The notes: a model not told the origin generated them from the letters alone. A stretch of DNA of 64,000 nucleotides from JBELHJ01 sp042091495 (GCA_042091495.1 JBELHJ010000006.1:3850-67849), one strand, 5' to 3'. Numbered from the stretch's first letter, positions 27,408-37,548 are shown. Numbers and translations: made by a program.

Positions 27408-28372
27408 TTAAGAAAAATAAATTCTACTTTATCACTTGATAAACGAGCTTTTTTAACTGATTTAGGAATTTTTACCAATTCAGCAATCATAAAAGTAAAG
27501 TCTGAATTTAGTGTATCCTTGTAATCACACTCAATTTTAAAATTAGATGCTTGAAATTTTCCATAATCAGAAAGGGGTAAGTAATAGGTTACTGAAATAT
27601 GCTTGGGAAAATAATTAATAGAAACATCTTGTGGTATATTTTTAATCAATACTGGAACTTCAACTGTGCCTTCTGTAAATTTGTCAACCTCTATTTTGGT
27701 AATAACATCAGAATGTGACAATTTAACTTGTGTTTCAGAAATTGGAGGGATCAGTTTTGCAACACCTTCAAAATCATTTTGTAATTTATTTAATTTTATG
27801 ACTTCAGAATCAATATAATTGATAGTGTTGAGATCAATTTGAGAACCAACAACAAGTACAGAATCTGGAATAGTTTTTTGAGGTTTTGCAAGATCGTATC
27901 CTGGCGAAAAAGTAATTACCGAATTCAATTTAACAGGAACTTTTTTTGAAAATTCTTTATCATAAGCAATACTAATTTTCTTTGGAAACACATCAATAAC
28001 TTCAATCTGCGATTTAAATACAGCTTTAAGTTTTAATTGATTTGATAAATAATACCATATAAATTCATTTTCAATAGACTCAATATCTTTTCGAAAATCT
28101 ATCTGTACATATTTTTTTGATAGCGTATTGTATAGGATCTCAAAACCTGATCCTTTTGTTGTTACCGTTAAATTAAAATTTTTTGAGGGAGGAATAACTA
28201 GATCTAATGGCACATTTTTATATATGACACCTACTTTTGCAACATGTATGTAGTCCTTTGATAATTTTGTTACTATTAATAAAAAAAAAGACATTATTAA
28301 AAACAACAAAAAGACTTGAAACTGTCTTGATTTCATTGATTTTAAGTGTTTCTCTTTTGATTTTATACTCAT
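27404..28372 (-). CDS. YbbR-like domain membrane protein
   Basis: 322 residues: basic N-terminus, one TM at about 18-36, then extracytoplasmic YbbR-type beta repeats. In Firmicutes YbbR/CdaR regulates the diadenylate cyclase CdaA; here no CdaA is next to it, so a link to c-di-AMP is speculative. Overlaps of 4 bp with both neighbours (glycosyltransferase and coaE) show an operon typical for Flavobacteriia. Confidence 0.88.
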   Translation of the reverse strand: MSIKSKEKHLKSMKSRQFQVFLLFLIMSFFLLIVTKLSKDYIHVAKVGVIYKNVPLDLVIPPSKNFNLTVTTKGSGFEILYNTLSKKYVQIDFRKDIESIENEFIWYYLSNQLKLKAVFKSQIEVIDVFPKKISIAYDKEFSKKVPVKLNSVITFSPGYDLAKPQKTIPDSVLVVGSQIDLNTINYIDSEVIKLNKLQNDFEGVAKLIPPISETQVKLSHSDVITKIEVDKFTEGTVEVPVLIKNIPQDVSINYFPKHISVTYYLPLSDYGKFQASNFKIECDYKDTLNSDFTFMIAELVKIPKSVKKARLSSDKVEFIFLK

Positions 28373-29373
28373 TTAAAAAAGAGATTAGGAAAAGCCTTTT
28401 CAGGAGTTATTCTTAATACATGAATATAATAGCTTGAAACTAAAAATCCTAAACCATAACCAAAAAACTGAATAATCGTTGCCCACATGGCTAGTACAGC
28501 TATTATTAAGTTTTGTGTCATTATTAAAGCAGAAAAAAATAATAGCGTAAAGTAAATGAGATACAAATACATAAACCAATGAAAATTAAAAATACCAGCT
28601 ATTACAGATAAAATTAACCCTAAAAAGAAAATTGAAGGAAAATAGTAGGTTAATTTTGACGTTTGAGGATGCCAAAAATTAAGTATAGGTCTCACCTTTC
28701 CAAATTTATTGACTTGAGTGAAAAATTTATACCAAGAAATGCGTCTTTTGTGATAAACAAATGCTTCACTGAATAAATTAGTTTTAAATCCCAAATTTTT
28801 CAATCTGATTGAAAGGTCTGGGTCTTCACCTGGATGAATTTTTCCAAAACCACCTGTTGCCTCAAAAGCAACTTTAGAAATTCCCATATTAAAACTTCGA
28901 GGTTCAAAACTATTGATTTGTCGTTTTGCACCTCTTATACCTCCAGTTGTCCAAAAAGAAGTCATACTAAAGTTTATAGCTTTCTGAATACTTGTAAAAC
29001 TTGAATGTGCAGCATCTGGTCCTCCAAAACAATCGCTGAAATCATTTAATAATTGCTTTTTAACAATTGCTAAATAATTTTCAGGAATCAGGCAATCAGA
29101 ATCAAAAATCAAGAAATAATTCCCTTTGGCATTTCTCATTCCATAGTTCCTTGAGTCACCTGGGCCAGAGTTGTTTTTATAGTAATAGGATATATTTAAG
29201 ACATCTTTGTAGATATCTATAATTTTTTCTGATGTAATATCAGAACCATCTTCAACTATTACTACTTCAAAATCATCTGAAAAATTTGAATTTTTCAAAC
29301 TCTCTAATAACTCATCAATTTCTTTAGGCCTATTAAAGACCGGAATTATAATAGAAAAACTAATTGAATCCAT
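28369..29373 (-). CDS. Family 2 glycosyltransferase with C-terminal membrane helices
   Basis: 334 residues from the ATG at 29373, beginning MDSISFSIIIPVFNRPKEI. An upstream TTG at 29412 is rejected because it lies in the fabI terminator. The GT-A domain has SIIIPVFNRP, FDSDCLIPE (DxD-type metal site) and PGEDPDLSIRLKNLG. Two or three hydrophobic helices lie at about 240-315, suggesting a membrane-associated enzyme making a polysaccharide or glycolipid. Acceptor and donor are unknown. Confidence 0.9.
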   Translation of the reverse strand: MDSISFSIIIPVFNRPKEIDELLESLKNSNFSDDFEVVIVEDGSDITSEKIIDIYKDVLNISYYYKNNSGPGDSRNYGMRNAKGNYFLIFDSDCLIPENYLAIVKKQLLNDFSDCFGGPDAAHSSFTSIQKAINFSMTSFWTTGGIRGAKRQINSFEPRSFNMGISKVAFEATGGFGKIHPGEDPDLSIRLKNLGFKTNLFSEAFVYHKRRISWYKFFTQVNKFGKVRPILNFWHPQTSKLTYYFPSIFFLGLILSVIAGIFNFHWFMYLYLIYFTLLFFSALIMTQNLIIAVLAMWATIIQFFGYGLGFLVSSYYIHVLRITPEKAFPNLFFK

Positions 29374-29398
29374 TGGGTTTAAATATACTAAAGTAAAA

Positions 29399-29425
29399 GA
29401 AAAAGCCACCAATAGAGGTGGCTTG
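29399..29425 (-). terminator. Terminator after fabI
   Basis: AAGCCACC pairs with GGTGGCTT (29404-29424) around AATAG; on the minus strand the stem is followed by a T-rich run (complement of 29398-29404). It separates fabI from the glycosyltransferase. Confidence 0.8.
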
Positions 29426-29445
29426 ATAATGTTATTTTAGTTTAA

Positions 29446-30261
29446 CTACTCTTCTGTAAACTTTTCCATGATTGCGTCACTTACACCCATATTACTGAAT
29501 CCTCCGTCATTATATAAATTCTGAAGTGTAACTCTCTTAGTTAAATCACTAAAAAGTGTCACAGTGTAGTTAGCACAATCCATAGCCGTTGCATTACCAA
29601 GAGGAGACATTTTTTCAGCATAATTTATAAAACCATCAAAACCTTTAACCCCTTGTCCAGCAGTAGTAGGTGTTGGTGACTGAGAAATTGTATTTACTCT
29701 AACTTTTTTATCTCTACCGAAAAAATAACCAAAACTTCTTGCTATACTTTCTAAATACGCTTTATTATCAGCCATATCATTATAATCAGGGAATACGCGT
29801 TGTGCAGCCATATAGGAGAGGGCAACAATACTTCCCCATTCATTCATAGCATCAGCCTTGTATAATACATGCATTACTTTGTGAAATGACATCGCAGAAA
29901 CGTCTGTACCTTTTTGAGTCCAATCGTATTTTTGATCTGTATAATGTTTTCCTTTTCTTACATTAACAGACATACCTATAGAATGTAAAACAAAGTCAAT
30001 TTTTCCTCCTAAAATTTCAACAGATTTTTTTACAAGATTTTCTAAATCTTCAATAGATGTTGCGTCGGCAGGAATAATTTCAGAACCCGTTTTCTCAGCC
30101 AACGAAGCAATTTGACCCATACGCATAGCAATTGGAGCATTCGTTAAAACAAAGGTTCCTCCTTCTTCATGAACACGCTCAGCTGTTTTCCAGGCAATAG
30201 AATTTTCATCCAAGGCACCAAATATAATTCCTCTTTTACCTTTTAATAGATTATATGACAT
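29446..30261 (-). CDS. fabI: Enoyl-ACP reductase
   Basis: NADH-dependent enoyl-[acyl carrier protein] reductase, the last step of each fatty-acid elongation cycle. From the ATG at 30261 it has 271 residues (MSYNLLKGKRGIIFGALDE); an extended start at 30294 adds 11 poorly fitting residues. FabI motifs present are FGALDENSIAW (cofactor) and the catalytic Tyr...Lys in DYNDMADNKAYLE. A terminator follows it, and recN lies upstream. Confidence 0.95.
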   Translation of the reverse strand: MSYNLLKGKRGIIFGALDENSIAWKTAERVHEEGGTFVLTNAPIAMRMGQIASLAEKTGSEIIPADATSIEDLENLVKKSVEILGGKIDFVLHSIGMSVNVRKGKHYTDQKYDWTQKGTDVSAMSFHKVMHVLYKADAMNEWGSIVALSYMAAQRVFPDYNDMADNKAYLESIARSFGYFFGRDKKVRVNTISQSPTPTTAGQGVKGFDGFINYAEKMSPLGNATAMDCANYTVTLFSDLTKRVTLQNLYNDGGFSNMGVSDAIMEKFTEE

Positions 30262-30303
30262 TTCAATTTTGTTTATGCAGTTAATTGAGGGCAAATATAA
30301 TAT

Positions 30304-31956
30304 TTAATTCAATAATTGTTTAGCATGTTCTACAGCAGAATTGGAAATATTACTTCCCGCTAACATTTGAGCAATTTCTTGAATTCTTTCGTCTTTAATT
30401 AATGGCTTTAATTGGGTTTTAGTTATTTCATCTTCATCATACTTAAACACTTTAAAATGAGATTTTCCTTTTGCAGCAATTTGGGGTAAATGAGTTATTG
30501 CAAATACTTGCATATGTTGACTCATTTCTTGCATAATATTCCCCATTTTGTCTGAAACCTCTCCAGAGACACCGGAGTCAATTTCATCAAACATTATGGT
30601 TGGTAATCGCTTGTACGCACTTAAAATAGATTTAACAGCTAGCATAATTCTGGATAGTTCGCCTCCTGACGCAACTTTATCAAGGGTTCCGAAATTAGAA
30701 CCTTTATTTGCTGAAAAATGAAACTCTAATTTAGAATTCCCAAAGTCATTAAAAGAATCTTGAGGTATTATAGAAATTTTAAATCTGGCATTTGTCATAC
30801 CTAAATTTGACAAAATTTCTTCTAAACGGTTAATTAAGTTTGGAATTATTGCTTGTCTGTTTTTATCCAGTTCCTCACTCAGTGATTTCAATTCAATGTT
30901 AACACTTTCTATATTTTTTTCACACTGTTTAATTAAATTTTCAGAATTAGAGGTTTGTTGCACAGAATTTTCAAGTTGATCCCTTACTAAAATCAATTCT
31001 TCAATGGTACTGCTTTGGTGTTTATGCAGTAAATTATTGATACTAGTGAGTAAACTCCCCAATTCATCTAAACGCTTTGGATTTGACGAAAAATGATCTT
31101 GTTTAGACTCTAATTCAGAACTCAAATCATCAAGTTCAATGAAAGTAGACTCTACACGGCTTCTCAATTCGTTGAATGCATCTGATAAAGAACTGAGTTT
31201 ATTAAGTTTGAATTTTAACTTATTTAAATTAGATACTACTCCATAGTTTTCAACGTCTAAAATTTCTTTAGCTTCAGAAATTAAAAGAGAAAGCTCTTCT
31301 GCATTATTCAAATCTTTGTATTCAGTTTCAAGATCGGAAAGTGTTAGACTTTCTAAATTAACTGTCCTTAACTCATTTAATAAAAACAGGTTATAATCGT
31401 ATTCTTTGGCTAATGTTAGTGCATTTTGATTTAATTGTTGTAATTCTATATTTAATGCTCTAAAAGTTTTTAATTTATTTGAAAAAATATTTAAAATGTC
31501 AAAATTTCCAGATAAAGAATCCAACAAATTCATTTGAAAATCTACCTCAGATAATTTTAATGTTTGGTGTTGTGAATGAATATCAATAAGTGCGCTACTA
31601 ATTTGGTGCATGACATCTAATAAAACAGGAGTATCGTTAATAAAAGCTCTTGATTTGCCTGAAGGGAGAATTTCACGTCTGACGTGACTGATTACATCAT
31701 AATCAATGTCATTATTATCAAATACAGCCTGTAAATTATAATTTGATATATTAAAAACAGCCTCAACTATACACTTCTTAGAAGTATCTTTTATTACTGA
31801 TAAATCTGCACGTTTTCCTAAGACTAATGATAAACCACCTAGTAGGATAGACTTTCCTGCACCTGTTTCCCCAGTAATTACAGAGAATCCTGAAGTAAAA
31901 TCAACTTCAAGCTCATCAATTAAAGCATAATTTTTGATTGTTAGATGGGTAAGCAA
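30304..31956 (-). CDS. recN: DNA repair protein RecN
   Basis: SMC-like ATPase that aids double-strand-break repair. The 550 residues match family size. Walker A is GETGAGKS (about 30-37); a long coiled-coil middle (about 150-390) is followed by the signature VASGGELSRIMLAVK and Walker B with MFDEIDSGVSGEVS. It lies in the minus-strand series coaBC-DUF4835-recN-fabI, a conserved order in Flavobacteriia (recollection). Confidence 0.96.
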   Translation of the reverse strand: MLTHLTIKNYALIDELEVDFTSGFSVITGETGAGKSILLGGLSLVLGKRADLSVIKDTSKKCIVEAVFNISNYNLQAVFDNNDIDYDVISHVRREILPSGKSRAFINDTPVLLDVMHQISSALIDIHSQHQTLKLSEVDFQMNLLDSLSGNFDILNIFSNKLKTFRALNIELQQLNQNALTLAKEYDYNLFLLNELRTVNLESLTLSDLETEYKDLNNAEELSLLISEAKEILDVENYGVVSNLNKLKFKLNKLSSLSDAFNELRSRVESTFIELDDLSSELESKQDHFSSNPKRLDELGSLLTSINNLLHKHQSSTIEELILVRDQLENSVQQTSNSENLIKQCEKNIESVNIELKSLSEELDKNRQAIIPNLINRLEEILSNLGMTNARFKISIIPQDSFNDFGNSKLEFHFSANKGSNFGTLDKVASGGELSRIMLAVKSILSAYKRLPTIMFDEIDSGVSGEVSDKMGNIMQEMSQHMQVFAITHLPQIAAKGKSHFKVFKYDEDEITKTQLKPLIKDERIQEIAQMLAGSNISNSAVEHAKQLLN

Positions 31957-32015
31957 AGTAAACTAATTTAATCTACTCAAATATAATTCAAGTTAAACAG
32001 TCTTCAACTAAAAAT

Positions 32016-32903
32016 TTAAAAATTTATAGTTCTCCACTTGGAAGAATGCATGGGAGCTATTCTATTTAAAACCGACACCGTTTCTGAAATACTTATTTTA
32101 GGACCATCACTAAAAATATCTTGAATTTCATCAGATTTAGCATCAAAAAAAACTCTCATGAAAAAAGAATTAGGACGGCTTTTATTTAAATCGGCCAAAC
32201 TAGTAATTGATTTAGATATATTAGTTTTAGCTAATTTTGAATCTGATGTCATAAGATCTAGTCCTTTGATATGATAATTATACAGTGAACTGCGAATAGG
32301 TATGAATGTACTTGACAATACATTATCAATTAATTCAAACCTGTTTTGTCTTCCATCCTTAGATTGCCACCCGGAGAATCCGCTTTGTTGAGAATAATTA
32401 AGAATTTCTTGTGCTTGTTTAAAGTAAATATCTCCTGCATTTAACTCAAAAGTATCAGCATCAAAACCAAGAATCATATAAATATGAAAAGCTATAACAG
32501 ACACTAAATTTGACTCAAATTGGTTAGGATTAAATACAAGATTCTGGAACTCTAAGTATCTAAATGAAAAATCTTTATCGTTAAAATTATATACCGGAGA
32601 ACTGTATGATGTATTGTAAATAGGTCTAGAGGACTGCACTTGAATAGTAGCCTTGAAAGTATCAGAGTTGTAATCCAATATGTTAACGACCATACTACAC
32701 TCAATCTTTTCTTGAAATTTAAAAGCTTTAGAAGTCCAAGTCGTATTGTTAACAAACTCCTTTAGCTGCTTTTCGAGAGTTTTAAAAACCTGTACGTTTT
32801 CATTACCAGTTTGCTCGGCAATGACAATAAATTCACAATTCAACTCTTGAGCATTAACACTCAAGCCAATTGAGAATAAAAGAATATAAATTATTTTATG
32901 CAT
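32016..32903 (-). CDS. DUF4835 family protein, secreted
   Basis: 295 residues with a Sec signal peptide (about 1-18, cleavage after SVNAQ) and no later membrane segment, so periplasmic or surface. DUF4835 is restricted to Bacteroidota and of unknown function. I see no cysteine pair or catalytic triad. It overlaps coaBC by 8 bp, suggesting translational coupling, although a functional link to CoA synthesis is not obvious. Confidence 0.9.
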   Translation of the reverse strand: MHKIIYILLFSIGLSVNAQELNCEFIVIAEQTGNENVQVFKTLEKQLKEFVNNTTWTSKAFKFQEKIECSMVVNILDYNSDTFKATIQVQSSRPIYNTSYSSPVYNFNDKDFSFRYLEFQNLVFNPNQFESNLVSVIAFHIYMILGFDADTFELNAGDIYFKQAQEILNYSQQSGFSGWQSKDGRQNRFELIDNVLSSTFIPIRSSLYNYHIKGLDLMTSDSKLAKTNISKSITSLADLNKSRPNSFFMRVFFDAKSDEIQDIFSDGPKISISETVSVLNRIAPMHSSKWRTINF

Positions 32904-34107
32904 TAATTTTAGAAACTATATATGTCAACAAATCTTGGGCAACCTCTGTTTTAGATTTTAACGTATGATCGACAATTTCATTGTTAGAATTTATAAATTT
33001 AACCTTATTTGTTGTTCCACCAAAACCTGCACCTTTATCTTTTAGGGAGTTTAACACAATTAGATCAAGGTTCTTATTTTTAAGCTTTGTTTTGGCGTTA
33101 TGAAGCGCATTATTAGTTTCTAAAGCAAAACCAACAAGATATTGATGGGTTTTTATAACTCCAAGGGAGGCCAAAATATCTGTTGTAGGTTCTAATCTAA
33201 TCTCTAGTTCAGCATCACGTTTTTTAATTTTTTCAGATGCTTTATTCTGAGGCTTAAAATCTGCAACAGCCGCAGATAATATAGCAATATCACATTTGGA
33301 ATAAAATTGATGAACTTTATCATACATTTCATCAGAAGAACTAACATCTATTCTTTTTATACAATAGCCATCTATGGTCTCATGTGATGGACCTGAAACT
33401 AAAATAACCTCTGCTCCAAGACTAGAAGCTGCTTTTGCAATTTCAAACCCCATTTTACCACTAGAATAATTTCCTATAAAACGAACGGGGTCAATTTGTT
33501 CATATGTAGGTCCAGCGGTTATTAATACAGTCTTATTTTTTAATGGTAATTGACTTAATATATCGTTCTCAATAAACTTTACAATAGTTTCAGGTTCAGC
33601 TAATCTTCCTAGCCCTGACAAACCACTTGCAAGCTCTCCAGATTCTGATGGAATCATTATATTTCCGTAGGATTGAAGTACTTTAAAAGAAGTTTCCGTT
33701 GAGGCATGTTTATGCATGTCTAAATCCATTGCTGGTGCAAAATAAACAGGACATTTTGCTGATAAATAAGTAGCAATTAAAAAGTTATCACTATTACCTA
33801 TAGCCATTTTAGATAGCGTATTGGCCGTAGCAGGTGCTATAAGGAATAAATCTGCCCAAAGGCCTAAATCAACATGATTATTCCAAACGTCACCATCATG
33901 TTCTTCTGAAGTAAATTCAGATAAAACAGGATTTTTAGAAAGGGTTGATAATGTTAAAGGGGTAACAAAATCCTTAGAAGCAGGTGTCATGATTACGCGA
34001 ACATGTGCACCTGCTTTAACAAAAAGTCTAACTAATAGAGGTGTTTTGTAAGCAGCTATACCAGCCGAAATACCTAAAAGGATATTTTTACCTTTTAAAA
34101 CACTCAT
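32896..34107 (-). CDS. coaBC: Bifunctional phosphopantothenoylcysteine decarboxylase/synthase
   Basis: Two steps of CoA synthesis: CoaB ligates cysteine to 4'-phosphopantothenate, CoaC decarboxylates. At 403 residues the N-terminal flavoprotein (about 1-180) has NHVDLGLWADLFLIAPATANT and the active-site His in this block. The C-terminal synthase has TAGPTYEQIDPVRFIGNYSS and the Lys-rich KIKKRD. With coaE (26826) it places two CoA genes in this strand run. Confidence 0.96.
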   Translation of the reverse strand: MSVLKGKNILLGISAGIAAYKTPLLVRLFVKAGAHVRVIMTPASKDFVTPLTLSTLSKNPVLSEFTSEEHDGDVWNNHVDLGLWADLFLIAPATANTLSKMAIGNSDNFLIATYLSAKCPVYFAPAMDLDMHKHASTETSFKVLQSYGNIMIPSESGELASGLSGLGRLAEPETIVKFIENDILSQLPLKNKTVLITAGPTYEQIDPVRFIGNYSSGKMGFEIAKAASSLGAEVILVSGPSHETIDGYCIKRIDVSSSDEMYDKVHQFYSKCDIAILSAAVADFKPQNKASEKIKKRDAELEIRLEPTTDILASLGVIKTHQYLVGFALETNNALHNAKTKLKNKNLDLIVLNSLKDKGAGFGGTTNKVKFINSNNEIVDHTLKSKTEVAQDLLTYIVSKINA

Positions 34108-34121
34108 TATTGTATAGTATA

Positions 34122-34448
34122 TTACTGGCTTTCTTCTTCAGAAGATCTGTAGTAAATTCTTTCTTCAAGCCATTCCTGTACCGCTAAAGCGTGCGGTTTA
34201 GGAAGCTTTTCGTAAAACTTAGAGACTTCAATTTGTTCCTTGTTTTCAAAAACTTCTTCTAAGCTATCATTGTAAGTAGCAAATTCTTCCAACTTATCAA
34301 TTAACTCTCTTCTGATGTCTGCATTAATTTGATCAGCGCGTCTTGCTATAACAGAAATAGCTTCATAAATGTTACCAGTTGGAGCATCTATAGCATTTCT
34401 ATCATAGGTTTGTGTTGTTGAAGGAGCATCAATTTTCTTTAAATCCAT
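34122..34448 (-). CDS. rpoZ: DNA-directed RNA polymerase omega subunit
   Basis: 108-residue Bacteroidota-type omega subunit, which supports folding of beta-prime. Recognised by the NIYEAISVIARRADQI segment (residues about 27-42) and the acidic tail; it is longer than the E. coli form. It is 2 bp downstream of bamD and 14 bp upstream of coaBC, matching the conserved bamD-rpoZ-coaBC order. Its divergence from proteobacterial omega makes simple searches miss it. Confidence 0.9.
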   Translation of the reverse strand: MDLKKIDAPSTTQTYDRNAIDAPTGNIYEAISVIARRADQINADIRRELIDKLEEFATYNDSLEEVFENKEQIEVSKFYEKLPKPHALAVQEWLEERIYYRSSEEESQ

Positions 34449-34450
34449 AA

Positions 34451-35269
34451 TTATGTATTTGCCTTTAAATTAATTTGTTCAAGTGCAAGCAACATCTCTG
34501 CATTCATTTTTTGAATTGCATCAAAAAATTTAGTTTCAGGATATGCTTCTATTAAAACCCTGTAATAATCTAGGGCTGTATTTAATCGGGTCTGTTTTTT
34601 TGATTCTATACTATTTATGGCTAATTGATATGCTGAGTCTAGTCTCAAATACATTGCATCTTCTCTTAATTCTGAGCCAGGAAAATCCACTATAAAATTA
34701 TCAAAAGACGATATAGCTGCCTCATAATCAGAAGTATCGTAATAAGCCGTGTAATTAAATTGTTTTGCTATTTCGAAAGCTTTCATCTCAAGTTTAAAAT
34801 CAAGTTCTTTAATAAAGGTATTAGCTTCTGATAAATATTTAGAATCAGGAAATTGGTTTATAAACAACTGAAGTTTTTCAATTGCATTCACAGTTTCTGT
34901 CTGATCTTTACTAAAAATTGGAGATAATTCGTAGTAACTCTTAGCTCCTAAAAATGAAGCCTCTTCAAGTTTCTGAGAATTCACATAGGTGCTTGTAAAA
35001 TTATCAAACTGATAACCAGATAAATAAAAGTCACCCATTTTGTATAATGAACTTGAATACATAAACATCAACTTTTCAGCTTGAGGTTTACCCCTGTAAA
35101 CAGGGACTATCTGTGAAAATAACCTATTGGCTTTAGCATACTTTTCAGCATCATAAAGTGAGGTGCCCAATTTAAATTTTTCAGCAGTATTTGTAGACTT
35201 AAGAGCCTTCTGATACTCACTGCAGTTAAATAGGCTTATTGAAAAAAGTATAAATAAAATATAACGCAT
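34451..35269 (-). CDS. bamD: Outer membrane assembly lipoprotein BamD
   Basis: Lipoprotein of the beta-barrel assembly machinery. From the ATG at 35269 it has 272 residues with signal peptide and lipobox SLFNC (Cys16); a longer version starting at 35299 spoils the signal peptide. The mature part is helical TPR-like repeats (about 25-240), including QFPDSKYLSEA and DFPGSELREDAMY. It is upstream of rpoZ in the same operon. Confidence 0.92.
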   Translation of the reverse strand: MRYILFILFSISLFNCSEYQKALKSTNTAEKFKLGTSLYDAEKYAKANRLFSQIVPVYRGKPQAEKLMFMYSSSLYKMGDFYLSGYQFDNFTSTYVNSQKLEEASFLGAKSYYELSPIFSKDQTETVNAIEKLQLFINQFPDSKYLSEANTFIKELDFKLEMKAFEIAKQFNYTAYYDTSDYEAAISSFDNFIVDFPGSELREDAMYLRLDSAYQLAINSIESKKQTRLNTALDYYRVLIEAYPETKFFDAIQKMNAEMLLALEQINLKANT

Positions 35270-35335
35270 AGGTGATTTCACAATTTGCAAAATTAACAAT
35301 TTACAAACAATTCTAAAAATAAATTAAATACTCTA

Positions 35336-36214
35336 CTAAAATTCTGTGTTAAAAGCTTGAATTTTTGACTGCAAGTGTTTAGAGGCTGGCACTAAAGGTA
35401 ATCTAACCTTACCATTACCAATACCTTTATCTGCAAGTACCGCTTTGATTCCTGCAGGATTATTTTCTTCAAAAATATATGAGGTAATATCCATGAGTCT
35501 GTAATGATATTCATAAGATGCTTTTGCATCTCCTTTTAAACCAAGTCTAATCATTTCTGAAAATTCTGATGGAAATGCCTGACCAATAACTGAAATAACA
35601 CCAGAGCCTCCAGCGAGAGTAATACCAAGAGCTAAATCGTCATCACCTGAAAGCACTAAAAAATTATCTGGTTTTTGTTTTAGTAATCTTAAATATTGCG
35701 CCACATTATTACCAGCTTCTTTCACTGCTATGATATTGTCAAAATCTTTAGCCAAACGCACTATAGTTTCAGGTAACATATTAGAAGATGTTCTTCCAGG
35801 AACGTTATACAATATAATTGGCAAAGGGGATACTGCAGAAATAGCTTTAAAATGTTGATAAATTCCTTCTTGAGTAGGTTTACTGTAGTATGGAGATACA
35901 GACAGAATAGCATCAATTCCAGTAAAATCGGTGTCAGAAATTTCATTAAGTAATGCTTGGGTATTATTACCTCCAATACCTAATACAACAGGGACCCTGT
36001 TTCTATTAGTTTCAAGTACTGTTTTAATTATTGCCTTTTTTTCTTCTTTTGTTATGGTTACACTTTCACCAGTAGTTCCACTAATAACTAAGTACTCAAT
36101 TTTATTGGATATATTGAATTCAACCAATTCTGATAATGTTTTGTGATCAATACTTAAATCATCATTAAAAGGTGTAATTAATGCTACTCCAGTTCCAATA
36201 AATTGTTCAATCAT
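35336..36214 (-). CDS. dapA: 4-hydroxy-tetrahydrodipicolinate synthase
   Basis: First committed step of lysine and diaminopimelate synthesis, condensing aspartate semialdehyde with pyruvate. 292-residue TIM barrel with TTGESVTI, YNVPGRT (Tyr of the triad) and the Schiff-base lysine in IIAVKEAGN. DAP also feeds peptidoglycan; dapF is at 50919. It is preceded 2 bp upstream by DUF6913. Confidence 0.97.
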   Translation of the reverse strand: MIEQFIGTGVALITPFNDDLSIDHKTLSELVEFNISNKIEYLVISGTTGESVTITKEEKKAIIKTVLETNRNRVPVVLGIGGNNTQALLNEISDTDFTGIDAILSVSPYYSKPTQEGIYQHFKAISAVSPLPIILYNVPGRTSSNMLPETIVRLAKDFDNIIAVKEAGNNVAQYLRLLKQKPDNFLVLSGDDDLALGITLAGGSGVISVIGQAFPSEFSEMIRLGLKGDAKASYEYHYRLMDITSYIFEENNPAGIKAVLADKGIGNGKVRLPLVPASKHLQSKIQAFNTEF

Positions 36215-36216
36215 AA

Positions 36217-36729
36217 TTAAAACTTTAAAAACTTACTTAAATACTTTTTAGACTCTTCTTTAAAAAAGGCGAAATCTAAGAGTTTTATATCTAAAATCAA
36301 ATCATTATACTTAATATCTTTAGGATTAAAACCAAGGGTAAATTTACTGTTAGACATTGCCGATATTAAATACAATAACTCGTTGCTTTTTAAGTGGTAA
36401 TTAATTAATAAATCAAAATTTGAATTAATGAAAGCTTTGAGTGGCTGAGATGTTACCTTTCCAAATAATGAAAGGTCATCAAAATCGTAATAATTCTCTT
36501 GTTTATTAGTTAATTTTTCAAATGAAAAAGTAGCTAATTTAACAGACTGACAATCTTTAAAAAGTGTTTTAATCTTTTTAACTAGCTCATCTAAATCTAT
36601 TTGCTCATCAATATTAAGAATTATTCCTACACTTATTATTTTGTGTCCGGTTTGAGTAGGTTGAGGTTTTAACTTATTTTTCTTTAAAATTGATTGAATT
36701 GACTTTCGTTTTATTAATTTTGAAATCAT
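36217..36729 (-). CDS. DUF6913-type protein
   Basis: 170-residue basic protein without signal peptide or membrane helix. I believe it is the Flavobacteriia family DUF6913, which usually sits beside dapA, but I cannot verify the family number. The function is unknown. It forms a two-gene unit with dapA (2-bp spacing) and is divergent from the nucleotidase pair. No cysteine or metal motif is evident. Confidence 0.75.
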   Translation of the reverse strand: MISKLIKRKSIQSILKKNKLKPQPTQTGHKIISVGIILNIDEQIDLDELVKKIKTLFKDCQSVKLATFSFEKLTNKQENYYDFDDLSLFGKVTSQPLKAFINSNFDLLINYHLKSNELLYLISAMSNSKFTLGFNPKDIKYNDLILDIKLLDFAFFKEESKKYLSKFLKF

Positions 36730-36779
36730 TAATTATCTTTTAAACAAAAGTATAAAAACTTCGCTAAGCACTACAAATA

Positions 36780-37547
36780 ATGATTAAAAGCACCATTCAT
36801 TTCCTACTTTTTTGTTTAATTATTATTTCATGTAAAAAGGAGCAATACCTCAAACATATTGAAGGTAAAAACACAGACGTTTCTGAGTTAATTAGTTCAG
36901 ATGAAACTATTGAAAACTTTATTAAACCATACAAGGCTAGGATTAATAACTCCTTGGATAGTATAATCGCCTATTCTCCAAAGTACCTCTCAAAAAAAGA
37001 TTTGGAGCCAAATTCATTAAACACTGCGGTTGGAAATTTTATGGCTGATGCTGTTTTTGAAATGACAAATCTTAAAATTTCAGAGTATAATACTAAACCA
37101 ATTGATTTTGTTTTATTAAATCATGGCGGAATAAGATCAAGCTTACCTAGTGGTAATTTAAGTAAAAGAACTGCATACAATTTAATGCCCTTTGAAAATG
37201 CTATTGTACTTATTGAACTCACTCCTAGCGGTATTCAAGACCTCCTTAAATACCTTAGTGTAAATCAAAGAGCACATCCTATTTCAGGTTTAAAATTAGC
37301 AATCAATAAAAAGGGGCAAATCATTGAAAGTAGCATTAATAACAAAGATATTGACCTCAACAAAAACTATGTTGTGGCTACTAGTGATTACCTTCTAAAT
37401 GGGGGAGATAAAATGAATTTTTTTAAACTTAATAAAAACGTTTTAAGTATTGATTATAAAATCAGAGATGCTCTAATTGATTATTTTTCTATAAAAGACA
37501 CCATTGCACCTATTAGTGATAACAGATTTATTTATTTAGACCATTAA
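36780..37547 (+). CDS. 5'-nucleotidase C-terminal domain lipoprotein
   Basis: 255 residues: lipobox IIISC (Cys18), then a lone 5'-nucleotidase C-terminal domain. It has the family blocks NTAVGNFMADAVFE, LLNHGGIRSSLPSG, and LMPFENAIVLIELTPSGI; this domain normally binds the nucleotide base, while catalysis sits in the metallophosphatase domain. That domain is encoded separately by the next gene, starting 1 bp after the stop. It is probably a membrane-tethered half of an extracytoplasmic nucleotidase. Confidence 0.9.
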   Translation: MIKSTIHFLLFCLIIISCKKEQYLKHIEGKNTDVSELISSDETIENFIKPYKARINNSLDSIIAYSPKYLSKKDLEPNSLNTAVGNFMADAVFEMTNLKISEYNTKPIDFVLLNHGGIRSSLPSGNLSKRTAYNLMPFENAIVLIELTPSGIQDLLKYLSVNQRAHPISGLKLAINKKGQIIESSINNKDIDLNKNYVVATSDYLLNGGDKMNFFKLNKNVLSIDYKIRDALIDYFSIKDTIAPISDNRFIYLDH

Positions 37548-37548
37548 A

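Noticed and set aside
29374..29412. Longer glycosyltransferase starting at TTG 29412
   Set aside because: It would begin inside the fabI terminator, and the ATG at 29373 gives the usual GT2 N-terminus.
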